Assembly (NCBI GenBank): GCA_016271365.2
Contig: CM057451.1
Span: 372,207,501-372,271,500, forward strand
Origin: Neoceratodus forsteri
Taxonomy: Eukaryota; Chordata; Ceratodontiformes; Ceratodontidae
Direction of reading: 5' to 3'
Length of the DNA: 64,000 bases
Below, one piece after another: positions 53,705-63,490 of the stretch. A program made the position numbers and the translations under genes. Under the pieces are notes generated by a model. The model ran no database searches. It was not told where the DNA came from and saw only the letters and a program-made list of their open reading frames with translations. Positions within the stretch are counted from its first letter, which is position 1; every line of letters starts with the position of its first letter.

Positions 53705-55960
53705 CAACCACTGCACATTGTACTTCACAATAAGCACAACCAAGGAGACAAGCCATACAAAAACAAGCATTCTGGACTTTAGAAGGGCTGACTTTGGAAA
53801 AATGGGTGAATACCTGAAATACACTAGCAAATGGCCAAAAATGAGGGGTGGAAGAACAATGGAGAAAAATCAAAACTGCCATCATAGAGGCAACAAGCCT
53901 TTGTGTGAAACAGATAAAGAAAACAAAGCGGAGTAAAAAACCACTATGGTTCTCAAAACAGGTGGCAGGGAAGGTTAAGGAGAAAAAGGCTGTATTCAAA
54001 AAGTATAAGGCATCACAGAAGGAGCAAGACAGGGAACTGTATCAATTAAAGCAGAAAGAAGTGGAGAAGGCAATCAGAATAGCAAAAGGCCAAACTGAGG
54101 AAAAAATAGCCAAGTCAGTTAAGAAGGGGGATAAAACCTTTTGTAGGTACATTAGGGAGCATAGAAAGGTTAAGGGAGGAATAGTGAAGATTATTAAGGG
54201 AGAGGGGAGGTGGGCAGAAGGAGACAGTGAAAAGGCAGAGATATTGAATGAATACTTTTGCTCAGTATTCGCAAAAGAAGATGAGGAGGAGTTACCTAAA
54301 CCAGACAATAGAAGCACTCTGGGTAGGTGGTTGACACCAGTCCATTTATAGAAGAAAGAGTCCTGAAAGAACTCCTAAAACTCAAGGTGGACAAAGCAAT
54401 GGGGCCTGATGGGATTCACCCAGAATCCTAAAAAGAACTAAAGGAGGACCTAGTGACACCACTGACCACACTTTTAACAAATCATGGGAGGATGGGGTGG
54501 TACCTGAGGACTGGAGGAGGGCAGATGCGATTCCCCTTCACAAAAGTGGGAGCAAGGCAGAAGCAGGAAACTACAGACCTGTAAGTCTGACCTCAGTGGT
54601 AGGGGAAATGATGGAATCACTTCTGAAAGAAAGAACTGCTGAGTACCTAGAGGCCAGTGGGGCACAGGACCCAAAGCAGCATGGATTTACAGCAGGAAGG
54701 TCATGTCAGATGAATCTAATAGATTTCTTTGACTAGGTGACCAAAGTAATAAGACCAGGGGTGGGGCTGTGGATATGGCCTACCTAGACTTTATACGACA
54801 TTTGACACAGTCCCGCACAAAGATTAATAATCAAGTTAGCCAGCCTGGGAGTGGGTCCCAGGGTGGTAGCCTGGGTTGTAAACTGGCTGCACAACAGGGC
54901 ACAGAAGGTAATAGTGAGTGGAACACGTTACGAAGAAAGGTGGGTCACTAGTGGAGTACCTCAGGGCTCAGTACTGGGTCCAGTCCTCTTTAACATCTTT
55001 ATAGGTGACATTGCAGAGGGGCTGGGGGGAAAGGTATGCCTCTTTGCAGATGATACAAAGATCTGTAACTAAGCTGATACACAAGGGGGGGGGTAGAAAG
55101 GATGAGAAGGGACTTGGCAAGGTTGGAGGAATGGTCAGACATATGTCAACTTAGATTCAATGCAAAGAAGTGCAAAGTAATGCACCTGGGAAACAAAAAC
55201 CCAGGAGAAGAGTACACAATAGCAGGGGAGGTACTAACAAAAATGGAACAGGACTTGGGAGTAGTCATATCAGATGATCTAAAGCTAGGTAAGCAATGTG
55301 AGAAGTCAGTAAGGAGAGCCAGGGGGATACTGGGATGCATAGGAAGGGGCATCACAAGTAGAAAAAGGGAAGTGGTTATCCCTCTGTACAGACAGTTGGT
55401 GAGACCCCATCTGAAGTACTGTGTGCAGTTTGGAGACCTCATCTACGCAGGGCATAGACAGGATGGGAAGCAGTCAGAGGAGGGAAAATAAAATGGTGCA
55501 GGGTCTGCATCAGAAATCATATGAAGAGAGACTGAGAGAGCTTAATATGTATACCCTTGATGAAAGGGAGGACAGGGGACATGATAGAAACGTTCAAGTA
55601 CCTCAAGGAATCAACAAAGTCCAGGAGGGTAGCATCTTTCAGACAAAGAGATGTGCAAGAACAAGGGGACACAATTTAAAGATAAGAGGGGGGGACGGCT
55701 CAGGGGTAATGTGAGGAAATCTTTTTTCATGGAGAGAGTGGTGGATGCGTGGAACTGCCTTCCTGGGGAGGTTGTTGGAGCTAAAACAGTGGAGGAATTC
55801 AAACATGCATGGGACAGACACAAGGCAATTGTAGTGGGGGGTGGCAGGAAGTAGGCTGCTAGTTAACTAGAATCTGCAGCTTATCCAGTAGGTAGGGAAA
55901 TGGGCAGACTGGGTGGGCCAAGTGGTCCTTATCTGCCGTCAAAGTCTATGTTTCTATGTC
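53705..55960 (+). mobile_element. CR1-type LINE, longest copy, inserted in the esterase-LINE
   Basis: Plus order: linker (TKTSILDFRRADFGKM near 53750; 53848-54351 with KPLWFSKQVAGKVKEKKAVF), RT (54497-54736, NYRPVSLTSVVGEMMESLLK and HGFTAGRSCQMNLIDFFD), WVTSGVPQGSVLGPVLFNIF with CLFADDTKICN (54851-55072), and RPHLKYCVQF (55102-55491). A final FFMERVVDAWNCLPGEVVG (55651-55854) follows, then a 3' end TCTATGTTTCTATG at 55945-55958. The octamer-like end is typical of CR1. The endonuclease is absent; several stops. Confidence 0.9.
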
Positions 55961-55984
55961 TGTGATGTTATTTCGCGCCCCTTC

Positions 55985-56496
55985 ATTTAATTTAAAGTTG
56001 CCATAGCTGCCCTTACAAGACTTAGGCCCAAAGTTTTACTTCTCTTTCTGCTAGGGTGAAGCCCGTCCCTACAGTATAAGTCTAGTTTGTTGAAAAAAGT
56101 ATCCCAGTGTCTTATGAATTTATACCCCTTCTCATTGGCCTAGTTTCTCAACCAATGGTTAAAGTTCTTAATCTTCCTCTTCCTACTCTTACTGGCCCTA
56201 TGTGCAGGTAATAATTCAGAAAATAACATTTTGCACCTTTTGCTCTCTAATTTGTCAGCAAGTTTCACAAAGTCAGTTTAATCCACTTCAATGCTCTTCC
56301 TATCAACATCGTTAGTCTCAGCATGTATAATGGTGAGTGGTTCATCTCCTGCCCCCTTAAAAACAGTGTCAACCATCATAGTAATGTCCCTGACTCCCAC
56401 CCCTGAATAACTACACACCATGACAATTTCCTGGTCATATTGGCATATATAACTGTCTGTGTATTTTAATACAGAGTCACATAATACAATGAGCTG
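55985..56496 (-). pseudogene. Esterase-LINE ORF1, SGNH/GDSL esterase domain
   Basis: Translation from about 56490 reads LIVLCDSVLKYTDSYICQYD, GVGVRDITMMVDTVFKGAGD, PLTIIHAETNDVDRKSI, then after a stop KMLFSELLPAHR, GYKFIRHWDTFFNK and LYCRDGLHPSRKRSKTLGLS. The three SGNH marks are the catalytic Ser in CDS (usually GDS), ETND (usually GTND) and the D..H pair in DGLH. Vertebrate CR1 ORF1 proteins carry such an esterase, thought to aid membrane or lipid interaction of the RNP. Two stops interrupt it. The N-terminal zinc finger/coil part is lost. Confidence 0.82.
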
Positions 56497-56497
56497 T

Positions 56498-56767
56498 TAG
56501 TGGTACACATTTCAGAGAGACACTCAAGCAGACTGCTGGACACAGCAGAGTCCACAGAACATCTTCAAGCTACGCTCCTCCCACCATCCATGGTGGCATC
56601 CTACAGCTCCGCCCCACTGACATCAGATCTTCTCTTCTGCTGGAAGGAACCAGTCTCTTCTTCCACAGCTCTACATGTGTTGAGGATTCTAAGGTTTTCA
56701 AGTACTTTTCTTTGGCAAACTGCAACTTATTACGAAGATTTTTGGCTCATTAAGCATCTCTAATCTT
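56498..56767. other. No recognisable gene
   Basis: Lies between the truncated esterase-LINE and the D5 YR remnant. It may be D5 sequence downstream of YR, but I cannot align it. A plus frame (56500-56763) has no domain. Confidence 0.4.
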
Positions 56768-56995
56768 TCAGTTCATACCCTGTAAACTATCTACAGAATG
56801 GAGAAACTGAAACCTGGTTTTACACAGTGTGTACTTAAACAGCTTAGCTTGAAGAAATTCCAGTAATTCAGCTGTCTCCAGCGGACAGCCCGAGTGTGGA
56901 GAGTGAACTGTATCCATGGTATTAAAATATGTTTTCCTTGTAGCTGGCTTTCTGGCCATTTTTAACTTCTCCAATACCTGGTTGAGATTCAAGTC
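56768..56995 (-). pseudogene. D5 tyrosine recombinase, N-terminal part
   Basis: Frame 56992-56768 reads MNLNQVLEKLKMARKPATRK, TYFNTMDTVHS and ETAELLEFLQ. The ARKPATRKTY block equals the AWKPSTRATY / ARKPSTRATY start of the D2 and D3 YR. The catalytic part is missing. Confidence 0.68.
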
Positions 56996-57011
56996 AGAAT
57001 ATTCTAGCTCT

Positions 57012-57483
57012 AGACCGGCCCAGTAGCACAGAGGGTTGAGGCGCTGAATGCCACACCTCGCGCCACACTGGCGACCCAGGTTCGGGAAACCAGCTCAGGC
57101 ACCAGGGGTCGGGGGGAGGTGTCGTCTCGCTATGGACTGCCCCTGGCAATGGCCGGAGGGCAGTATGGATCGAGAGGCACATTCCGACATGCTTGTGTCA
57201 GTGGGGAGGGGAGGGAGAAAATGGAGAAAGGAGAGGCCCTGTGCCAGTGCTCAGTGATGGCTGCTGTGAGAGGCCGACCCGAATCTAGTTTGGGTCTCCA
57301 GGGAGGTGCAGCATTGCTCCTTCCTGGCCCCATGCAGGGAATCCATGGAAACTCTGGGGTCAGTAAGTGGGGAGGGTCCAGAGAGTATCCTCTGGTACGA
57401 TGGCCGTTGCCAGTCCGGGAGACCTCAGAAGAAGGAGGATAAACTGTAAATGAAAAAAAAAATATATATATATACACATATTC
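57012..57483 (+). mobile_element. tRNA-derived SINE, copy S6, with target duplication
   Basis: The head reads GGCCCAGTAGCACAGAGGGT, with box-B-like GGTTCGGGAAACC near 57078. It ends in an A run and a short (TA)n near 57450-57475. The target repeat ATTCTAGCTCT is at 57001-57011 and 57484-57494. Confidence 0.92.
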
Positions 57484-57654
57484 ATTCTAGCTCTTCATTA
57501 ACCAAACCTTCCAATACAGGGTTCTGTGATCTGGGAATCTCACTCTACCGTTTGATAGTGTCAGCAGGTTATGTCTAAGGGGCAGTGTGATAGAATTTCT
57601 GCGAGCAAGGGACAGCGGCAAAGGGTACCAAGTCTGCCTGGTCCAGTCTGGAAG

Positions 57655-58290
57655 TATTTTATTTTTTTATTTTATTTAAGATCTCGGATTAAACCTTTGA
57701 GTATAGGCTCATTACATACAGTAGGTTCCACGTCAGGATCATACAGTAGAAGATGAATAGCAGCTTACGGATAAACCTTAAGAAAGTTAAACAACAATTA
57801 AGGTGAATAAACAACAAGTTACATGGTAGTAAGTAACACAACATACAAGGAACATGGCAGTAAAAAGTAAATAACACTGTATACAATGGGACCAGCTACT
57901 AAAAGTGAATAAAAAGGGGAGGAGGGGGTGAACAAAGGGAAGGGTTGGCTCAGGTGGAGGTGGACTAGAGAGAAAAGACAGACTGCAAAGAGGGAAGTGA
58001 TGCAGGAATCAGCCCAGATAGCGGGTCTCATCAAGGGAGAAGAAGGGTGCTTATACTATGCATACTGGCAATACCAGTAGCAGGTGGGGGTTAAACAAAG
58101 GTGCTGGGTAATTGGCGGAGCAGGATAAGTACAGGAATGTCTATGTACAAGGGGGGAGTGAAATAGGGAGGAACGGGAGAGGATGAGGGGGGCCGAGAGG
58201 GGGAGAAAGGGTGGGACAGTAAAGGGGGGTAAGTAGCAGGGTGGTAGAGAGGTGTCTCGGCAGTGCAACAGTTGGGCCACAGACAGGGCT
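57655..58290 (-). mobile_element. LINE 3'-UTR copy, non-coding
   Basis: The left end (ATTTTTTTATTTTATTTAAG) is an A-rich tail on minus. The body is purine-rich on plus (GGAGGAGGGGGTG, GGGGGAGAAAGGG), like the 3' UTR copy at 34590. It separates D5 pol sequences on either side. No ORF. Related to, but not the same subfamily as, the 2A-LINE. Confidence 0.5.
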
Positions 58291-59860
58291 GGAGGCCTTA
58301 CTGGAAACAGTTGCAACTTGCTTTGGCAACCAGATGAGTTCTCAGTAGCAGAATCACTGTTGTCGATCCCCTCCTTGGTTTAAACAGTACTCTGAATTAG
58401 GGAAACTTGGAAGAAAGCATGCAGGAATTTTCCCTTCCAGACCAGGGACAGTGCCTCCTCTGGTACAGTCCTTTAGGTGGGTGGTCTGCAACAGAATTTG
58501 CATAACTTTTTGTTCTCCCATGAGGCAAACAGATCCATTTCTGCAACACCCCACCATCTAAACTCAGAGTTCAGGACTGTGACAGGGTGGAATAGGACCC
58601 TGTCCCAATTGTTAGAGAAAGTGTTTAAAATGCAAGGATCTCTCCTTTCCTGTCTATTTGTCTGTCCGGTTGCGCAACCATATTTTCCTGTGAGACTTCA
58701 GACTTGATGGACCCGACAGGCTCACAGTTCTTTGCCTCTCACTGTCTCTCAGTTTTCTCTTGCTGTCTGTTTTTCCTCCCTTGCATATCAGCTAATATAA
58801 AATGATGTGCAAAGCATTGTATGGAAATATAACTTATAATGGGATTGCTTTTGTTTAGAAAATATATGGTGTTAATGCTGAAATATATATAATTATATTT
58901 TGAGATGATTGCAGAAAGCTACTATAAACTCCAGAGGTTGCTTGAGTGCAAATGTTTGAGCCTTTTGCAAAAGCTGTGCAAAGGGGGCCTCAAGAAGCAC
59001 ACTGTGTTCTAACAGTTCCTGCCTGATATTTACAAAAACAGGATGCTTGCTAAGAATGGGGGCTGAAAAAACTTCTAAGAGCTAAGCTGCAACTGCAAGA
59101 GAGATTAGGAGAAAATGGAGACAGAGATTGAAGAAAAAACGATGAATCTTTATTTTATTTGGCCTTTGTAAATAGTTATACTGAACAAGTTTTTTTATGA
59201 TACTGGTAGTGTAAATAAATAATTTTTGGTGAATTCTACAACTGCTCCTGGTTTTCGTATGCTTCCTGACCTGTGCCTCGACAAGGACTTGCTGATCTAG
59301 TCACCATTCATGAGATCCCAGACTCATCCTGCTAAGAGAAGCTGGCAAGACACGGTCTTTTCCTGGCAGGCGCACTGCAGTTTGTTTGGCATCCATGGAG
59401 TATGTCAGATTCCAAATCCACATTGCCTCTGTGCAGATCTTTGTGGATCTAGTCCTCCCTGTCTGTTACTGTAACAGACTGTTGTGTGTCTTGACTTGGA
59501 CAGTTTGCCTTTGTCACAGGGAGGAGAAAGACTACACTGACAGAGGCACTGTTTGGACCTGTAACTGGTTTATGCGTGAATGAACTCCTCAGTGTTCCAG
59601 ACACCAATTCCTGTTTTGTCTCTAGAGGCCTCCCCCATCCCAACAGTGAGGCAAACTCTTTTGTGAGGATTTTTGAAGGAGACAGCTGAAGGAAGGGGAC
59701 AGCGATATAGCCTAGGAGTTACAGAAATTCCTGGGCAGTAATTTTGTGGCTTGTCAGAAATGAGTCTGCATAGTGAATGAGGATTTCTTCCCTATTCGTA
59801 GTCAGGAACGCCCTTCCCTCTATTGTGTTCATTTCCACCCCTATGAACTCCAGTATCTGG
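58290..59860 (-). pseudogene. D5 pol connection and RNase H region, split by a solo LTR
   Basis: Minus reading: ILEFIGVEMNTIEGRAFL near 59850 (post-RT connection); WIWNLTYSMDAKQTAV and LSRMSLGSHEW near 59415-59310 (RNase H end); then across the LTR RWWGVAEMDLFAS and EEALSLVWKGKIPACFLP near 58555-58410. These align with LSR...HEW, KWGHPELDIFVS and WKGKFLY in D1. Stops are frequent. Confidence 0.65.
58578..59283 (+). mobile_element. Solo LTR (706 bp) with 5-bp target duplication
   Basis: Starts TGTGACAGGGTGGAATAGGA and ends CTGTGCCTCGACA, so the ends are TGT...ACA. It is flanked by AGGAC at 58573-58577 and 59284-59288. It interrupts the D5 RNase H reading exactly at these points. An AATAAA signal lies at 59214-59219 and AT-rich TATA-like sequence near 58860-58900, setting plus orientation. 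A 5-bp duplication fits Ty3/gypsy or retroviral integration. No internal genes remain, so it arose by LTR-LTR recombination. Which LTR family it belongs to cannot be said. Confidence 0.85.
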
Positions 59861-60460
59861 CTGGGTTCTAACTGCAATTTTTCAGGTTTGGGAGGAATTC
59901 CAGTTTTTCCAATGTATGCCTTACCACGGCTAAGGTGTGCACTGCCTCCTCCTTTGTTGTCCCACCTTTAAGCCAGTCTAAGTAGGAGAAAACCATCACA
60001 CCTCTCCCTTGCAGGCATGCTGCCACAATGGCTTGACACTTTGTGAACACCCTTGGTACCAATGTCAGGCTGAAAGCCAGTGCTGAAAACTGGTACTGCT
60101 CAGTACCCAGCCTGAACCTCATATTGCTTCTGTGGCTAGGTCTACCAGAATATTAAAGCAGGCATCTTTCAGATCCAGAGACCAAAACCATTTTCATTTT
60201 GGCAGGGATGGGATCACTGATTCAAGTGTCACCATCCTGAGCTTTCCTTTCTTGAGGAGTCTATTCAGGAACCTTGGGTCCAGAATGGGTCACCATTCTG
60301 TGTGCGTGTGTAAAATGAAGTATTTTGACAACAGTTGCCCCCACACACACACTTAGAACAGACTTTTTCCACTGCTTTTAGCTGAAGCAGTTTTTCCACC
60401 TCCAGTTTCAGGAGGAGTTTTTTTGTTCCTGACAGTGAGCTGGAGAAACCCATAGCTTGT
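59860..60460 (-). pseudogene. D5 reverse transcriptase
   Basis: Minus reading: KLEVEKLLQLKAVEKV near 60405, KLRMVTLESVIPSL, WFWSLDLKDACFNILVD near 60200-60150, and frame 60122-59868 with QYQFSALAFSLTLVPRVFTK and VMVFSYLDWLKGG. The polymerase box reads YLDW instead of YLDDW, probably one deleted codon. Otherwise the fold order is complete. Confidence 0.75.
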
Positions 60461-60830
60461 TTAATCTTGGAAATTTTACAAACTGAAGGGTTATACTCTG
60501 GTTAACTATTTCTAGGACCCACCTGTCAGTGGTAAACTTTTGCCACTCCTTGAAGTAGTGGGCCAGGTGCCCTATGACTGGCAATGAGTCTATGGCTACC
60601 TGGACTGAACTGCCAGGGTTTCTGTTTCATCTGTGACTTGGGTGCTACTATCTGCCTTTGCTTGACATCTCTCCTACCACTACCCCTGCCAAAGCCTCTT
60701 TGCACTGGATTGTCATAATATGGCTAAGGCCTTTTGCAACTGGCCCTACCTCTGTCCCTTCTTCCATAAAAGCCTGTAGGAAGTAGAGGCCTTCTCTTTC
60801 AGTCAGATTTTTCTAAGTGGGTCTACGGCT
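60460..60830 (-). pseudogene. D5 pol N-terminal region
   Basis: Minus reading near 60540-60480: TDRWVLEIVNQSITLQF, equal in place to DEWVLEIVEKQNALE in D1, the segment just before the RT. Upstream, coding-like text continues to about 60830 and then stops. Gag was not found. Confidence 0.55.
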
Positions 60831-60842
60831 GCACGGCTGCTT

Positions 60843-60920
60843 TAACTCATTACCTGTTTTGTGTCGGGTAAACAATGGATAGTTTGGACTTCATATGGAG
60901 CTACTGAAGGTAATGAGTTA
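60843..60920. repeat. Hairpin with perfect 14-bp inverted ends (TTAA-bounded)
   Basis: TTAACTCATTACCT at 60843-60856 and AGGTAATGAGTTAA at 60907-60920 are exact inverted repeats around a 50-base centre. A diverged relative lies at 62770-62811 (TAAGCAATGGATGGTTCTGA, ending ATAATGGGTTAA). TTAA at both ends recalls piggyBac-type termini; no transposase is present. Confidence 0.6.
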
Positions 60921-62769
60921 ATAGTAACACTGTAAAACTGTGCTTTTTTGTGTTTATTCTACCGGTACCAACTGCTCTGAGCTGGCGTAATCAGTACCAG
61001 TAAAACAAACATGAAAATGTAATGTTTTACAATGTTACTAGTAAAACAGACATGCAGGCACAAAGATGTTCCCCACAGCCAGCCCTCTGATGATGCAAAC
61101 GTCAGGCTAAGCCACAGGGATGTCTACATGCCTGCACATCTGTTTTAACAGTAACACAGAGAATACTGGATGGGAAACAATGCACAACCAGTGTGTTCTG
61201 CCACAGAGGGGTTCTGATTCCCTCTGACCTCGAGAGCGAAGCTCCAAAGGTCCTTGGAAATCAAAACCCCAAGGTGGCAAAACAAAATGGTTGTGCATAG
61301 AGTTGCTCATTCTGTATTTTTTATAGTGTATAGTACTGTGTGAAATATGTGTGTGAGTTATTTTGCTTTTAAAATGAAACTGATTCATGCAGTCTCTAGA
61401 GGTTCTCGAACGCTGTTCTACCACAGTAGGGTAGAATCACATTCCATGACCTCTGAACCGTGGTACAACAGCATTTTGAAAGGGATGGAATTCTATACAG
61501 ATCACTCCACTATACACTATGATGTAAAACAGCATATTTTGTGCTTATTCTAGCGGTACAGCTTGCGTCTGCTCAGCTGGTAGTACTAATTTGCTGGCAC
61601 GGCAGGCGTGGGAAGGGTTGGACAAAGATCAACCAGATACAAACTAATACTATAAAATAGTATGTGGATTAGAAATTTTTATTTCAAGGCGTTCTGCTTA
61701 ATTGGGACCTCTAGGTTTTGCAGCATCACTGCAGGGGAGCTTAAGAGTTACCCTATAAAACAAAGCTTGTGGTGGTTTGTGTTCGCCAAGAACTCTGAAC
61801 AGGATTTATGATCCCGTTTTCTTTTTAGACCTCTCGGTCATGTCAATTTGACTGACAGCAATCAAAAACTTGGCCCCAATGTTATTTGCAGTTCAAATTA
61901 CTAAAATAAAATATCCAAATAAAGTATTTTTATTAATTTTTAAACCATTTCTCAGTTTCCAGCCACTAGTGGGAACAGCACTGAACCGTGATTTCTCCAG
62001 TTGCTTGAACTGACAGGAAACTAGAGAAAACAGCAAATTTAACAAATACAAAAACTAGACTAAATTAATGCAGAGTATTGCAGAACTAACAATTTGCTTA
62101 AAACTTTCATATAACAGCAATGACCTTAGCTGCTCAGGACATGAACAGGACTCGGATGTATTAGTTCTCTTCAGCGGAGAGAACAAATCTCATGTTAGAA
62201 CACTAGGGGGAGCGTGGCAACAGTGCAAAGTTTACAATGTGTTCTATATTCCAAATTCCATCTCCAGGGCAACATCTGAGACACAATATCATTGCAGGGT
62301 TGTATGATATTTCAGACTCCTGTTAGACCTACAGTTGTTAGTGCTGCAAAAAGCAGGATGCTCCAGCAAAAATTAGTGGGGTTGATCCTCAAGAGCAGTG
62401 CCCGTTGGAGAAAAGGAAATGCCAGTGATCTGATGAGTGAGTGATGACCATCGAGTTGTCTTAAGACAAAGGGGTCCTGACCCATACTGTATGCTAATAA
62501 CTTGGCATCACTGAGAACCTGTGTCATTGCCACATTTGATAAATGTTAGGGAAGTAGGATAAAGGAAACTGAACAAAAAAGTGACAACTGCCAACACCCA
62601 TCATCGATATCCAATTTTTTTGTTGTCATTTTATGTTTATTATTTTGTGTTATACAATGAAAATAACTTCCTTGTACAAAGCAATAGGAAATGAGGCAGT
62701 GACTTTACCATACACTACAATAACTCATTCTATCTAATGCCGCCATTTTGGGTAAGGTTAAGCAATGGA
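60921..62769. repeat. Degenerate internal repeats, no gene
   Basis: The block AAAACTGTGCTTTTTTGTGT, followed by TTATTCTACCGGTACCAACT, at 60934-60985 returns diverged at 61526-61581 (...TTTTGTGCTTATTCTAGCGG). A second pair (TGTTCTGCCACAG / TGTTCTACCACAG) is at 61194 and 61414. No coding frame shows a domain; the 73-codon minus frame at 62312-62533 is unassigned. It is probably a diverged non-autonomous transposon cluster. Confidence 0.45.
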
Positions 62770-62968
62770 TGGTTCTGACGCCATATGCCGCTAATGGGTA
62801 TAATGGGTTAAACATAAAGTTGATAAACAGTTTTAGCTTTGTAGTCTTGTACAACAGGAGGTGGGAGAATTCCAACCGAAGTTTATAAACTAAAGTACAG
62901 TAAATGCTAGCCTCGTCAATGGCTTAGGTATAAAACGATAGGTAGAACGAAAGAAAAAATTAATTGCC

Positions 62969-63490
62969 ATGGTAATGTTGTTACTTCCAGGGGATCCCTC
63001 ATTATTCTTAACTAATGTAGTTAAGCCCAGTAGGTGCAACTGCCTTGGAGACTGGAACTTATGTAAATGAAGGAATGTTGCAGTGGAACTTAGAACATAG
63101 TTCAAATCTCTGCCTCTAGGTGCTGCTGCCAACAGTAGTTTCCCTCAGATTCATTTCGAGCTAAGTGAGCAATAGCCCCCTATCTACTATCCTAAGCTAT
63201 TCTAGCTAAAAAGTACATCAATAAAGAAAAAAGAAACAATAGATGGCCCAACTGGGCAACATATGGCAGACAAAAAGTAGCAGAAGACATGTGAATGAAC
63301 AGTAAGCAATGCCAGCCAATGAGTACACAGGTAGCACTGCAGGTTGGAGAGGCTTTCAGGTTCTGTAAGGGGAGGCTGGGAAGGAAGCTTAAGCATAATG
63401 AGGGATCCCCTGGAAGAAAGAACATTACTATGGAAACTATTTTTTTTCTTCAAACCCCAGGAATCCTTTATTATGCTTAACTAATGCAGA
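62969..63490. repeat. D6 terminus and back-to-back terminus copy
   Basis: A forward block at 62969-63020 (CATGGTAATGTTGTTACTTC, then CAGGGGATCCCTCATTATTC) reappears inverted at 63391-63437 (AAGCATAATGAGGGATCCCC, TGGAAGAAAGAACATTACTA). A second forward version follows at 63455-63490 (CCCCAGGAATCCTTTATTAT). The YR end lies immediately to the right. This is the same arrangement as D2 at 16176 and 17825-17930. Confidence 0.6.

Larger units (their letters stand above)
43465..56497 (-). mobile_element. Esterase-bearing CR1-group LINE, split by three later insertions
   Basis: Host of a nested block. Order on minus: ORF1 esterase (56496-55985); [CR1 53705-55960 inserted]; ORF2 start (53704-53593); [CR1 51371-53592 inserted]; endonuclease (51370-50510), RT (50100-49058); [2A-LINE 43943-49057 inserted]; ORF2 C-terminus and 3' UTR (43942-43465). 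The translated pieces continue one another across each insertion. Net length is about 3.5 kb. The 5' part of ORF1 is missing. Confidence 0.82.
56768..60830 (-). mobile_element. DIRS-type retrotransposon D5, fragment with three insertions
   Basis: Minus order: pol N-part (60830-60460), RT (60460-59860), connection and RNase H (59860-58290), YR start (56995-56768). Insertions: solo LTR 58578-59283, LINE 3'-UTR copy 57655-58290, SINE 57012-57483. No gag or termini were seen. Confidence 0.7.

Noticed and set aside
42640..56995. D4 and D5 YR pieces as one recombinase split by the esterase-LINE
   Set aside because: Both pieces cover the same part of the N-terminal domain (LLEFLQ and VLDYVV blocks), so they come from two elements.
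57012..57100. Possible tRNA gene
   Set aside because: The tRNA-like head is part of a dispersed SINE with A tail and target duplication, and the tRNA arms are not complete.
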